Shown here: piece after piece, positions 13,519 through 21,296 of the stretch
How the letters are laid out: each line of letters begins with the position of its first letter
Numbering within the stretch: position 1 is the first letter of the stretch
Virus record (IMG/VR): IMGVR_UViG_3300037056_000015
Location: 1-35,423 of that record
Origin: a virus
Length of the DNA: 35,423 nucleotides
Reading direction: 5' to 3' (one strand)
Position numbers and translations under genes: made by a program
Notes under the pieces: model-generated
The model's input: the letters and a program-made list of their open reading frames with translations, nothing else
What the model was told of the DNA's origin: nothing
Database searches by the model: none

Positions 13519-16209
13519 CTACTTCTTTAGTTTAAGTGCGTCTGCTAGGTGCATTGCACGCTCAGTTAGTCGGTCTTCATTACCTGATGGGTCGGTGTAC
13601 TTAGTGACCATCTCCTTTCGGACATCTTTATCTCTGCGATTATTCATTGCATCAATAAGCTTAGGCCATGTCTTATCACTTACATCACCAGTATTGTACT
13701 GTATGCTCTGTAGGATCTTCTGGTACTCGATAGGGTAGTCTGCATAGCCCTTGACGGACTGCGTAAGGCTCTGATCTGCATCTTTAAGTTTGTCACTCAT
13801 TATGTCGTTAGCTATATCAACGGTGATTTCGCTCTGGCCCTCTTTGAAGCTCAAGGTATTACCCCTATGCTCAATATAGCCTTGCTTCATTTCTTTCTTA
13901 CTGAGCTTGTATCCGAACCCCAGAGTAGCCGTTCCACCTTCCACACTTTCATGTGGAGTGAATACATTAGCTCCCCTGTCATATCCCGCACCCACGCCAT
14001 TCTCGACGCCACGCATTGCTTGATTAAAGTCTCGCTCCACACCGACAGCTTGCTCGCTATCAACTGCTGTGAGAATGGAGCGTCCGGCTTTTTTACGATC
14101 TTGCTGGTGACGAGTAAGTCTTGCTCGACCTCTTCGGTCTGTTCTACTACCGTCCTCAGCCCAACTCTGGCGCTCAAGGAATCCATCTCTTCCGACCTTG
14201 ATGTCGGAGAGTGGAGCAGGGCGACTAACAGGGCGACCAGTAACAGCGTCGTTAATAGTAAAGGTGCTTCGGCTCTTGCCAACTTCAAAATATAAGTTCT
14301 CTTTGTCATAGTCTCCTCCTGAAAGTAGTTGCTTCTCATGTAAGTCTAAATAGACGTCAAGTGCTTGGTTAAGGTCATCCTTATTGTTCAGCTCGGTAGC
14401 TGCCAATAGGTCGTTAGTAGGCATATCAATCAAATGGCCGGACTCTGTATTAGTCCAGTTACGATCAAGTGTCTTCTGTGCTAGCTCGGCTGAACCTTCA
14501 GCAGTTGCACCGCCTTTGTAGAACTGTAGAGCTAAGTCCTCTACCATCTCAGCGCGACGCTCAGTAACAGCGCTTGACTGTGTATTGAACATCATACCAC
14601 CAGCAGAATGATCCACTGTGTCGATAGATCGTACCTCAGATGCTAGGTCTTCTCGTACAGACTTATCGATAACGCGAGGCTCATTCTTGGCCTTTTGTGC
14701 TGCAACAACGGCGTCAGACATAGAGCCTGTAGCCTCATAGTGAGCATCAAACACAGACATAGCCGCTAGGTCTTTAGGGGACGTGTGCGCTACCTTCATG
14801 TTATCAGACATAGAGTTCCATAGCTCCATAGTAGATTCAGCGCTATCACCTAGGTCTCCGTCCTCATTCACAACAGACATATCTGTTCGTAGTAAGGTGG
14901 TTATCTGGGCTTTGTACTCAGGATCTGTAGCAGAGTTAGCTTCTAGTAGGGAGTGATAGACGTCGCGAGAACTCTTGTCGATGCTGTCCTCTACTTCAGG
15001 GGTCAGCTCACCAGTCTCTCTCATCTCTGCCTTAGCATCTTCTGCACGCTCTAGCAGTATCTTCTTAGCACCAGTCATACCCTTCTTACGCATAGCAGCG
15101 TTGCCTGTGATATGGTTAAGGCCATCACGGCCCTCTTGGTTAGCCATAAGAAACAAGTTAGCAGCTCGGTCGTCGTCTGTCTTCTTAGACAAGTTGACCT
15201 GACCCTTGCGTATGATCCCAGCGATATATGCAGGAGAGTGTACTTGCGTACCATGCTCTTTGTTCTGCTTATCAGCTAGTTTGTATAACTGGTCAGGATC
15301 TAGGTTGGCCTCATAAGTACTCTCAAGTCCTATCTTCTGCTCAGCGACAGTACCAGCTTTACGTTGTACGTTAAAGCGGTTAGCCGTATTCTGTGCACCC
15401 TGTAGCTTCTTACTTCTATCAAACAAGGATACGCCATCTTTATTCTTAGTTTCTTTAGCCCAGTCGATAACCGCTACACGGCCCTGCTTGCCTTCAGATA
15501 CTCCGAACTCGATAGCTCGATCTTGGGCTTCGTTCTGAGATAGTCCCATAGCGACGCCTTCACGCATAATCATAGCTACCTGTGATGCTCCCTGACCTTC
15601 AGGTGCAGACGCTACAGAAGCCATACGCTCATCTAGCGTATTTACTCGTTGAGTATGCTCGATGTTAATCTTATCCATATCTCTGTTAGCCATAAGCTGT
15701 GGGAGAGATGACTGGAACAAGTGGTTGAGTCGCTCTGTACCGTTACTTACATCTGATACACTGGCATCAGAGTTTTCACCTAACCAGCCTTGTCTAGTAG
15801 TCTCGAACTCATCAGCTATCATATCGTCGAACTCTGCATCAGTTCCAGTAAAGCTCTTAGAGGCAAGCCTTAAACGGGCATTACTCCTAGCTATGTTGTT
15901 CTGCATACCAACCATACTATGGGCCATCTTGCCCTCAGCTGTAGCTTCTGGATCTGGATCTAGTCCGCCTAGGGCGTTACTAGTCTGCTTGATCTCGTCA
16001 CGCTTGATATTACGCTTCTTGATAGCACTACCTACACTAACTGCTGCACCTAATGCCTCTAGTATAGCTGGGCCTACTGGCTCCTTAGCATGGCCTACTG
16101 GCATATGCACTGGGGACTGGTCGCCCAAGTCACCTTGACCTACGCCACGACCAACAGACGGGCGCTTATTGACAAGGCCAGTCTTCCTACGTTGTATTTC
16201 ATTCGCCAT
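13519..16209 (-). CDS. Internal virion protein, T7 gp15-like, with C-terminal lysozyme-like domain
   Basis: 896 residues (T7 gp15 is 747). Residues 1-~720 are helical and of low complexity, as in gp15. Residues ~732-896 look like a GH24/muramidase-type lysozyme: catalytic-type Glu in RGVENGVGAGY (about residue 736), then GGTATLGFGYKLSKKE, corresponding to the conserved TxGxGH strand region, and QKILQSIQYNTGDVSDKTWPKLI, the helix with Asn-x-Gly. This would degrade peptidoglycan during DNA ejection. Such virion-associated activity sits on gp16 in T7. Bases 14309-13887 also carry an out-of-frame ORF with its own ribosome binding site. Confidence 0.83.
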   Translation of the reverse strand: MANEIQRRKTGLVNKRPSVGRGVGQGDLGDQSPVHMPVGHAKEPVGPAILEALGAAVSVGSAIKKRNIKRDEIKQTSNALGGLDPDPEATAEGKMAHSMVGMQNNIARSNARLRLASKSFTGTDAEFDDMIADEFETTRQGWLGENSDASVSDVSNGTERLNHLFQSSLPQLMANRDMDKINIEHTQRVNTLDERMASVASAPEGQGASQVAMIMREGVAMGLSQNEAQDRAIEFGVSEGKQGRVAVIDWAKETKNKDGVSLFDRSKKLQGAQNTANRFNVQRKAGTVAEQKIGLESTYEANLDPDQLYKLADKQNKEHGTQVHSPAYIAGIIRKGQVNLSKKTDDDRAANLFLMANQEGRDGLNHITGNAAMRKKGMTGAKKILLERAEDAKAEMRETGELTPEVEDSIDKSSRDVYHSLLEANSATDPEYKAQITTLLRTDMSVVNEDGDLGDSAESTMELWNSMSDNMKVAHTSPKDLAAMSVFDAHYEATGSMSDAVVAAQKAKNEPRVIDKSVREDLASEVRSIDTVDHSAGGMMFNTQSSAVTERRAEMVEDLALQFYKGGATAEGSAELAQKTLDRNWTNTESGHLIDMPTNDLLAATELNNKDDLNQALDVYLDLHEKQLLSGGDYDKENLYFEVGKSRSTFTINDAVTGRPVSRPAPLSDIKVGRDGFLERQSWAEDGSRTDRRGRARLTRHQQDRKKAGRSILTAVDSEQAVGVERDFNQAMRGVENGVGAGYDRGANVFTPHESVEGGTATLGFGYKLSKKEMKQGYIEHRGNTLSFKEGQSEITVDIANDIMSDKLKDADQSLTQSVKGYADYPIEYQKILQSIQYNTGDVSDKTWPKLIDAMNNRRDKDVRKEMVTKYTDPSGNEDRLTERAMHLADALKLKK
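13887..14309 (-). CDS. Nested out-of-frame ORF, putative membrane protein (possible i-spanin-like)
   Basis: A 140-codon ORF lies wholly inside the gp15-like gene, in another frame of the same strand. Its ATG is preceded by an excellent Shine-Dalgarno, AGGAGGAG, four bases upstream. The product starts MTKRTYILKLARAEAP, followed by a leucine/alanine transmembrane helix at about residues 16-33 (PLLLTTLLLVALLVALL) and then a ~105-residue helical, charged, coiled-coil-like tail. Positive N-terminus, one helix and a long periplasmic helical domain is the topology of inner-membrane spanin subunits (Rz-type, T7 gp18.5). Other long shadow ORFs occur in this window, so ORF length alone proves nothing; the ribosome binding site plus topology raise it above the others. 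Confidence 0.35.
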   Translation of the reverse strand: MTKRTYILKLARAEAPLLLTTLLLVALLVALLHSPTSRSEEMDSLSARVGLRTVVEQTEEVEQDLLVTSKIVKKPDAPFSQQLIASKLSVWSETLIKQCVASRMAWVRDMTGELMYSLHMKVWKVERLLWGSDTSSVRKK

Positions 16210-16229
16210 CTGTTGATCCTCTTAGTTAA

Positions 16230-16385
16230 TTAGCCACGGACACCGATTGTAGCCGTTTTCTTGTGCTTGATCTTATTACGCTTAAAGATACGCATTTCCT
16301 GAGTATCTGTAAGTTCTATCTTCTTCTTAGTAGTCTTAGGTTTTGATAGGTACTTCTTCCGTATCTTATCTAGATGCTGTGGCAT
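16230..16385 (-). CDS. Small basic protein, 51 aa
   Basis: A 51-residue ORF (MPQHLDKIRKKYLSKPKT..., ending KKTATIGVRG) that fills the gap between the gp14-like and gp15-like genes. Its ATG overlaps the gp14-like stop as TAATG, so the two are coupled. The product is highly basic (many Lys/Arg), with no membrane segment. No family recognised. Its charge suggests nucleic-acid binding, or an accessory role of the internal core; both are guesses. The ORF is intact and the frame fills the gap exactly, so I take it as a real gene. Confidence 0.7.
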   Translation of the reverse strand: MPQHLDKIRKKYLSKPKTTKKKIELTDTQEMRIFKRNKIKHKKTATIGVRG

Positions 16386-16897
16386 TAGCTGAATCCTCCG
16401 CCCTGAACATAAGCTTGAGCTGCCTTCGCTCCTGTGCGGAGAGTTGCGGCTGTCTTACTAGGCTTGGTTAATATTCGTGTATCCTTCTGTGAGTTCAATC
16501 CGTGGCGTATGCTACTAGATTGTCTCAACATCTCATGACCTTGTACCCTACGGTTGTGCATGATATTAGACATATCTCTACCACCGGAGGATCTCAGGTC
16601 TTGCATCATTAGATCAAGTGATCCACCAGAGTTACCAGAAGCGGCTTGCTGCGCACGTAATGCGCCAACGTCCTGTATATGCTGCCTCTTAATATCTAGA
16701 GTAGATCGTGCGTCATTGTCACGCTCGTCTGTCTCAGCTATAGACATCTCGCCGTACTGGCGGACTGCCTCTGCATCTTTAGCTTTATTAAAAGCCTCTT
16801 GCTGCTTACTCTGGGCCTTGTACATAGCTGATTGCTGCTTGTACTGCATAACACCTTGGGCGACCTGTAGTCCCCCCATTGCTGCGGGTGCGCTCAT
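16385..16897 (-). CDS. Internal virion protein, T7 gp14-like
   Basis: 170 residues (T7 gp14 is 196). N-terminal MSAPAAMGGLQVAQGVMQYKQQ, then a long Gln/Ala/Lys-rich helix, a glycine/serine turn (AASGNSGGSLDLMMQDL) and an Arg-rich C-terminal part. This layout is typical of the smallest T7-like core protein, which is ejected into the outer membrane at the start of DNA transfer. It sits between the tail tube B gene and the gp15-like gene exactly as in T7, separated from the former by two bases with an AGGAGG ribosome binding site. Confidence 0.8.
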   Translation of the reverse strand: MSAPAAMGGLQVAQGVMQYKQQSAMYKAQSKQQEAFNKAKDAEAVRQYGEMSIAETDERDNDARSTLDIKRQHIQDVGALRAQQAASGNSGGSLDLMMQDLRSSGGRDMSNIMHNRRVQGHEMLRQSSSIRHGLNSQKDTRILTKPSKTAATLRTGAKAAQAYVQGGGFS

Positions 16898-16899
16898 GA

Positions 16900-19359
16900 T
16901 TAAATCCTCCTAGTACTCTGGGTGAATCGGCCTATAATCTCAATATCTCGGATTTGTAGGTCTAAATGATCGTCTGTCTTTATTTGTATCTGCATGTCAC
17001 CAGCCTTGCGGCCAACTCCCATCTTGAACGAGCCTGCCTTCTGAGGAATGTATCCCCACACTGGCTGTAGCCCACCGAATGTACGGGTAGTAAAGAACTG
17101 TTCTTTAGTGTTACCGTTGATGTCAGTGAGGCTAGCTGTCATGGTCTCTGCCTTGTCGTAGTTCACGATGAACTGAGAATGCAGTACCTTGTCCAGAGTA
17201 ATCGGTAGATCTTTGTGATCCTTGATTATAGGCTTGCTAGGTGTATAGCTAGACACATACTTACGCCCTATTATGACCGTAAGGTCAGCTAGAACGTCTG
17301 GTAGTTCCGTAGAGTGGAACTCGCCAGCGCTGTATGTGTACTCTAGAGGTATGCCTACTAGGTAGTCGTAGTCACCAGCAGAAGCCCCAGCATTAACTGA
17401 GTAACCTGTGATGATAGCTAAGCAATCGTCTGCTCCGCCAAGGTCGTCATTGGCACCTGTAGTAGAGTGACCAGTGTCCGTAGCTGTGAACGTAAAAGTA
17501 TCCTTAGCATCTAATCTAACAGGTACGTGGTCGCTTCCATTTACAAACTCGGCTGGGTCTCCAAGCTCCATGCGGAACATATGACTGTGAGTGGTGCCGA
17601 TAAGGGCTATGATTGTAACAGTATTACCTGTCATAACTAGCTTCTCAATAACCCAGTCAGAAGGGAACTCGTAGGTACACCAAGCGCTAATGGCTTTCTC
17701 TTTACCTGCCCAGTGCCACTTGTATACATATACTTCATTTGTGGTAGTACTGGTAGTGACTAGCATTAAGTCATCATTAGGACTAGTTACCATCTCTTTA
17801 ACAGCACCGCCGATATAACGGGGTACATGCTCTGTGATGGGCCTAGCCTTACGTGTATCAAGGTCGCTGTCTGTGAAGAACTCTCGTATGCTTGAGAAGT
17901 CACCCTCGTCTATTGCAAAGAATATGCTATCACCAGCTGATACAGGAGGAGCTACAGGGGAGCTATCAAACGCTGTTGTGCTGACTAGCGTGGCTGTCTC
18001 TGCTGTCTGTATAACGTCACCACCAAGTTTAAGCTGTGCGCCTCGGCTGAAGATGATTAAATCCCCTTCGTGTATAACTGAGTGCAGTAGTGTATCACTT
18101 GATACCGTATCTGCTGTAAGCGAGATAGGATCATCTGAGGCAACGGCTACCACCGAGTTACGGAAGAAGTCGAAGTAATCAGCGGATCGTGACAGGCTAA
18201 GTGTGTCGCCTGCTAGTATATATAGGCGATCTTGGAAGATGCCCATGCTCTGTATAGTCTTGCCTACGAAGTCGGGTAGTGGGTTGCTGTCAAAATCCCC
18301 TGACTCCCTCTGATCCCATGATGCGTTGTTTACTGTGAAGTTAGCTAGGCCACCACCATCAAACCCTGTACGGGTGATAGTGTAAGGCATAGTGAGTACA
18401 TCTATGGGGGAATCAGCGGCTAAGTAAAGCGCATCTGTCTCTTCCCATGTGCAGTTGCCTGTTATACCGCCATTATCTGAATTAGAGATAAGGTAGAACC
18501 CTAAGTCATCACGTGCGTTTGTCTCAACAACCTTGATGATAACACCGCTAATGACACCATGAGGTGGTAAGTCGGAGATTGTCTTGACCTGTCCGTTGAT
18601 GGCTATAAAATCTTTACCCTGCCCACCGTCATCTTCAGTTGTTACAAGTATATCTTTTCCATTTGAGTTGTTTGTGATCTGTATAACACCATCAGTAGCA
18701 TGAGCTATGCAGTTATTGGCGAAGGGTACATCTGCATTTAGGGCAGCTGCTAGCTCGGCTGCGACATTAGCGGGTCTAGCATCTGTCTCTGCGTTAGCGG
18801 CAGTAGCCTCTGGTGTAGTGTGGGTCACTGTTGTGATTGTCACGTTATTGCCAGCATCTACATCACGTACTGTAATAGAGTAAGTGCGGCCATAGTTAGT
18901 GAACTGAACCCAACCGAAAGCTCTCTGGTCGCCTACTGTCTCGATAGTGTTTAACTGATCTACTACCTGAGAGGTATCGTAGAGTATTGTAGTATCTGCT
19001 ACAGTAAGAGCCTTTAGGTTCTCGCTAACGATAGGCGCACCAACTGAGTTATAGTCTAGTGCAGTGTTAGTGACGTTCTGCTCTACGCAGTTCTCGTCAT
19101 ATATCCGTACACCCTCACCTTCTTCTAGGACTACATAGTACTCTTCACCACCGTTGGTATAGTGGTGTATAAAGGAGTTACTTGCGTTCACTCCACCCAT
19201 ACCACCAACTAGAGAGGTACCTGCTCTACGCTGAAGCCCGAAGGTTCCAGACGATATCATATTAGTTTGTTCTGTGCATTGACCTTCACGGCGAGACTCT
19301 TCTGGTTGCTGGGATACGCCTTGAATGGGTCGGCCATAGCTCTGTGAAATCTTAGACAT
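16900..19359 (-). CDS. Tail tubular protein B, T7 gp12-like
   Basis: 819 residues (T7 gp12 is 794). N-terminal MSKISQSYGRPIQGVSQQPEESRREGQCTEQTNM is a signature of podoviral tail nozzle proteins. The rest is beta-propeller-like with many Thr/Asp-rich strands (DRLYILAGDTLSLSRSADYFDFFRNS is another family hallmark), closing with VGRKAGDMQIQIKTDDHLDLQIRDIEIIGRFTQSTRRI. It forms the nozzle to which fibres attach. Neighbours are tail tube A upstream and the gp14-like protein downstream. Confidence 0.93.
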   Translation of the reverse strand: MSKISQSYGRPIQGVSQQPEESRREGQCTEQTNMISSGTFGLQRRAGTSLVGGMGGVNASNSFIHHYTNGGEEYYVVLEEGEGVRIYDENCVEQNVTNTALDYNSVGAPIVSENLKALTVADTTILYDTSQVVDQLNTIETVGDQRAFGWVQFTNYGRTYSITVRDVDAGNNVTITTVTHTTPEATAANAETDARPANVAAELAAALNADVPFANNCIAHATDGVIQITNNSNGKDILVTTEDDGGQGKDFIAINGQVKTISDLPPHGVISGVIIKVVETNARDDLGFYLISNSDNGGITGNCTWEETDALYLAADSPIDVLTMPYTITRTGFDGGGLANFTVNNASWDQRESGDFDSNPLPDFVGKTIQSMGIFQDRLYILAGDTLSLSRSADYFDFFRNSVVAVASDDPISLTADTVSSDTLLHSVIHEGDLIIFSRGAQLKLGGDVIQTAETATLVSTTAFDSSPVAPPVSAGDSIFFAIDEGDFSSIREFFTDSDLDTRKARPITEHVPRYIGGAVKEMVTSPNDDLMLVTTSTTTNEVYVYKWHWAGKEKAISAWCTYEFPSDWVIEKLVMTGNTVTIIALIGTTHSHMFRMELGDPAEFVNGSDHVPVRLDAKDTFTFTATDTGHSTTGANDDLGGADDCLAIITGYSVNAGASAGDYDYLVGIPLEYTYSAGEFHSTELPDVLADLTVIIGRKYVSSYTPSKPIIKDHKDLPITLDKVLHSQFIVNYDKAETMTASLTDINGNTKEQFFTTRTFGGLQPVWGYIPQKAGSFKMGVGRKAGDMQIQIKTDDHLDLQIRDIEIIGRFTQSTRRI

Positions 19360-19370
19360 ATCTGCCTCCT

Positions 19371-20000
19371 TTATCGTACGTGATCGCCGTTAGTGTCGAA
19401 GGGCGCATTGGAGCCGCCAGCCATGAAGCTATTAAGGGCTACAATGTTTCGATTGTGTGTATTCATGCCCACTGGATTCATAGCCAGCTGGTCTTTCTCT
19501 ACCTGTATCTGTGCAGTCTGCGCACGGCCATCTAGTATCTGGTACCTGCTTACATCTCCGTCAATGTCTGCAACGAAGTCACGGACAGCTAGAGCTGTTG
19601 CCCATAGCTTCACGGAGATAGGTACTAGGCTGTAATCTAGCAGTAAGCGGAAGTCAACCGTGATCTCTGTACCGATGTGAGATAGGTCATAAGTGTGATC
19701 ATCTGTATCATACAACTGCTGTCCACGAAGGACTATGTGGTTATACTTTGAGCCACCGTAAGGGATAACAGCTACAGCATTCGCGGGTGTGTACACGAAC
19801 CCTGTAGTCGGGTCTACGGGGAGTTTCCAGTTCTTCTCTTTATTAAACCACCAGTCACGGCTTTGGATTTCAAGTAGCTTGTTCTCAATCATGGCTCTAG
19901 CAGATGATGCGTAGAAATCCTGATCTTCGATACTATCTACGGGTGCTTGGCCTGCTGCGAGTAAACATTTATTCATTGATTCTAATAGTGTACGGGCCAT
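19371..20000 (-). CDS. Tail tubular protein A, T7 gp11-like
   Basis: 209 residues (T7 gp11 is 196). The opening ARTLLESMNKCLLAAGQAPVDSIED, the helix SRDWWFNKEKNWKLP with PYGGSKYNHIVLRGQQLYD, and the late VSRYQILDGRAQTAQIQVEKDQ are characteristic of the gatekeeper ring that connects portal to nozzle. It starts 20 bases after the post-capsid terminator with AGGAGGC as ribosome binding site and is followed by the nozzle gene, as in T7. Confidence 0.93.
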   Translation of the reverse strand: MARTLLESMNKCLLAAGQAPVDSIEDQDFYASSARAMIENKLLEIQSRDWWFNKEKNWKLPVDPTTGFVYTPANAVAVIPYGGSKYNHIVLRGQQLYDTDDHTYDLSHIGTEITVDFRLLLDYSLVPISVKLWATALAVRDFVADIDGDVSRYQILDGRAQTAQIQVEKDQLAMNPVGMNTHNRNIVALNSFMAGGSNAPFDTNGDHVR

Positions 20001-20020
20001 TTTATGCCTCCTAGTGGTTT

Positions 20021-20053
20021 AATAAAAAGAACCCCCTACCAAATAGTAGAGGG
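20021..20053 (-). terminator. Rho-independent terminator after the capsid gene (Tphi-like)
   Basis: Minus-strand stem CCCTCTAC with GTAGGGGG (8 pairs, one G-U), six-base loop, then TTCTTTTT. It lies 21 bases past the capsid stop and just before tail tube A, exactly where T7 has its late terminator Tphi. It would boost capsid messages relative to tail messages. Confidence 0.88.
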
Positions 20054-20073
20054 TAATATATACTACTTACTGA

Positions 20074-21126
20074 TTAAACAGTAGTAGTCTGCTTAGCTTT
20101 ACGTGCAGTACGTGCAGTAACGTCAGCGTTAGTTGAGTTGCCTTCTGTAGTAATAGTACCTACAGCTTCCCAGCGATCAGGGATAGCGCCTTCTGCAATC
20201 CAGCTGTCGATGAAGTAAGATTTGCTCTTCTTGTCAAAGAAGATGTCGCCAGATAGGGCGATTGAACGACCAACTAATAGAGCATCTTCAGTAAAGCAGA
20301 TAGCAACTACAGCGTTATCACCAGCAACAGTGTTATAACGGTTGTCGTTAGATGCCTTAGATAAGATGCTAGTTGCGGTAGCCGCAGTAGGGAAACGGTT
20401 AGAAGGGATTACGCGAACTCCTAGAGAGGGAAGCATGAAACCATCAACCATGTTAGCGCCAACGCCTGCGAAGGTCTTAGATACTACGCGCTCAGAGTCA
20501 CGTAGAACACCCATAGTAACATGGCTGACTAGTACTTTGATTTCGTCGATGTCCATTTCAGCGATCTGCATGTTCTCGATGCAAAGCTCAATGGCTGCTA
20601 ACATAGAGTTAGAGCTAGCTGCTTGTGCAGTAGAGATGAATACTTCTTGAGAGAAGCCGTGACCAGACACTCGAGGTGCAGCGCTACGTGAAGTAGTGTT
20701 GTTGCTACGGGCGCCAAGGATCATCTGTTGAATAAGCATCTCGTCTTCCATCTTCTTGATCTGCTTAGTTTGCTTACGAGCAAGCTTGCTCTTTAGACCA
20801 GCGATATCGCCTTGAACGTCATGTAGTTGAGATACTGCGTTACGAGCGATTACCTGCGCGTCGATAACTAAAGCGTTCTTGTCAGCTTCTACAGGAGTAG
20901 CTGCAACGTCTTCTCCTGCCTGCATGGCCTGTAGAGAAACGTCACCCAAGTACTTGTTAGAAACCATGTTAGTTCCTGTAACTTCATCTACATCAAAGTA
21001 CTGCATAAGGTTCTCACCTTTGATGTACTCTTCATGAACCTTGCCAGTAAACTTCTCGATTAAAAGACTGTCTACTTCACCGGACTGCGAAACTGCGATA
21101 TTGCTTAAAATTGCTGCATCAGACAT
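20074..21126 (-). CDS. Major capsid protein, T7 gp10-like
   Basis: 350 residues (T7 gp10A is 345). HK97-fold capsid: N-terminal arm with GEVDSLLIEKFTGKVHEEYIKGENLMQYFDV, the central spine helix KQTKQIKKMEDEMLIQQMILGAR and the P-domain/A-domain segments (MDIEIKVLVSH region, DGFMLPSLGVRVIPSNRFP). It ends in a basic tail (ARKAKQTTTV) and is followed by a terminator. I see no clear slippery heptamer for a gp10B-type frameshift. The gene has a long (170-nt) leader containing a promoter-like element and hairpins, in keeping with the highest late expression. Ribosome binding site AGGAGG. Confidence 0.95.
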   Translation of the reverse strand: MSDAAILSNIAVSQSGEVDSLLIEKFTGKVHEEYIKGENLMQYFDVDEVTGTNMVSNKYLGDVSLQAMQAGEDVAATPVEADKNALVIDAQVIARNAVSQLHDVQGDIAGLKSKLARKQTKQIKKMEDEMLIQQMILGARSNNTTSRSAAPRVSGHGFSQEVFISTAQAASSNSMLAAIELCIENMQIAEMDIDEIKVLVSHVTMGVLRDSERVVSKTFAGVGANMVDGFMLPSLGVRVIPSNRFPTAATATSILSKASNDNRYNTVAGDNAVVAICFTEDALLVGRSIALSGDIFFDKKSKSYFIDSWIAEGAIPDRWEAVGTITTEGNSTNADVTARTARKAKQTTTV

Positions 21127-21163
21127 AATTAAATATCCTCCTTATTATATAATAACGAAAACA

Positions 21164-21241
21164 GGCTACCCACTCAAGAATGAGAGGATGAAACCTTTTG
21201 GTTCTTCTTAGGTAGCCACTCATTATCGAAATGGAGATAAT
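21164..21241 (-). ncRNA. Structured leader of the capsid mRNA
   Basis: Four stems are seen: GGCTACC (21164-21170) with GGTAGCC (21211-21217), which closes two inner hairpins, CTCA-AGAA-TGAG (21173-21184) and AACC-TTTT-GGTT (21192-21203), written on the plus strand; and a separate ATTATC/GATAAT hairpin (21222-21241). In T7 the capsid mRNA also begins with a stabilising hairpin. Whether the long-range stem and the promoter-like motif, which share bases, are both used is open. Confidence 0.45.
21190..21226 (-). promoter_or_regulatory. Promoter-like repeat, copy 2 (capsid leader, phi10-like position)
   Basis: Minus strand ATAAT, four bases, GGCTACCTAAGAAGAACC, then an AACC-AAAA-GGTT hairpin and TTTC. 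The core matches the three other copies. It stands 64-100 bases upstream of the capsid ATG, where T7 has phi10, whose transcript likewise starts with a GACC-loop-GGTTTC hairpin. The promoter assignment is an inference from repetition, position and the analogy. Confidence 0.55.
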
Positions 21242-21296
21242 CCATCCGACAAGCCAGCCTGAATCCGCTGTTAAGTTATTGATTTTATTAGATTTC

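Noticed and set aside
15662-16138. Long plus-strand ORFs (up to 158 codons) opposite the virion genes
   Set aside because: They lack ribosome binding sites and track the codon structure of the opposite gene; the whole genome is transcribed leftward.
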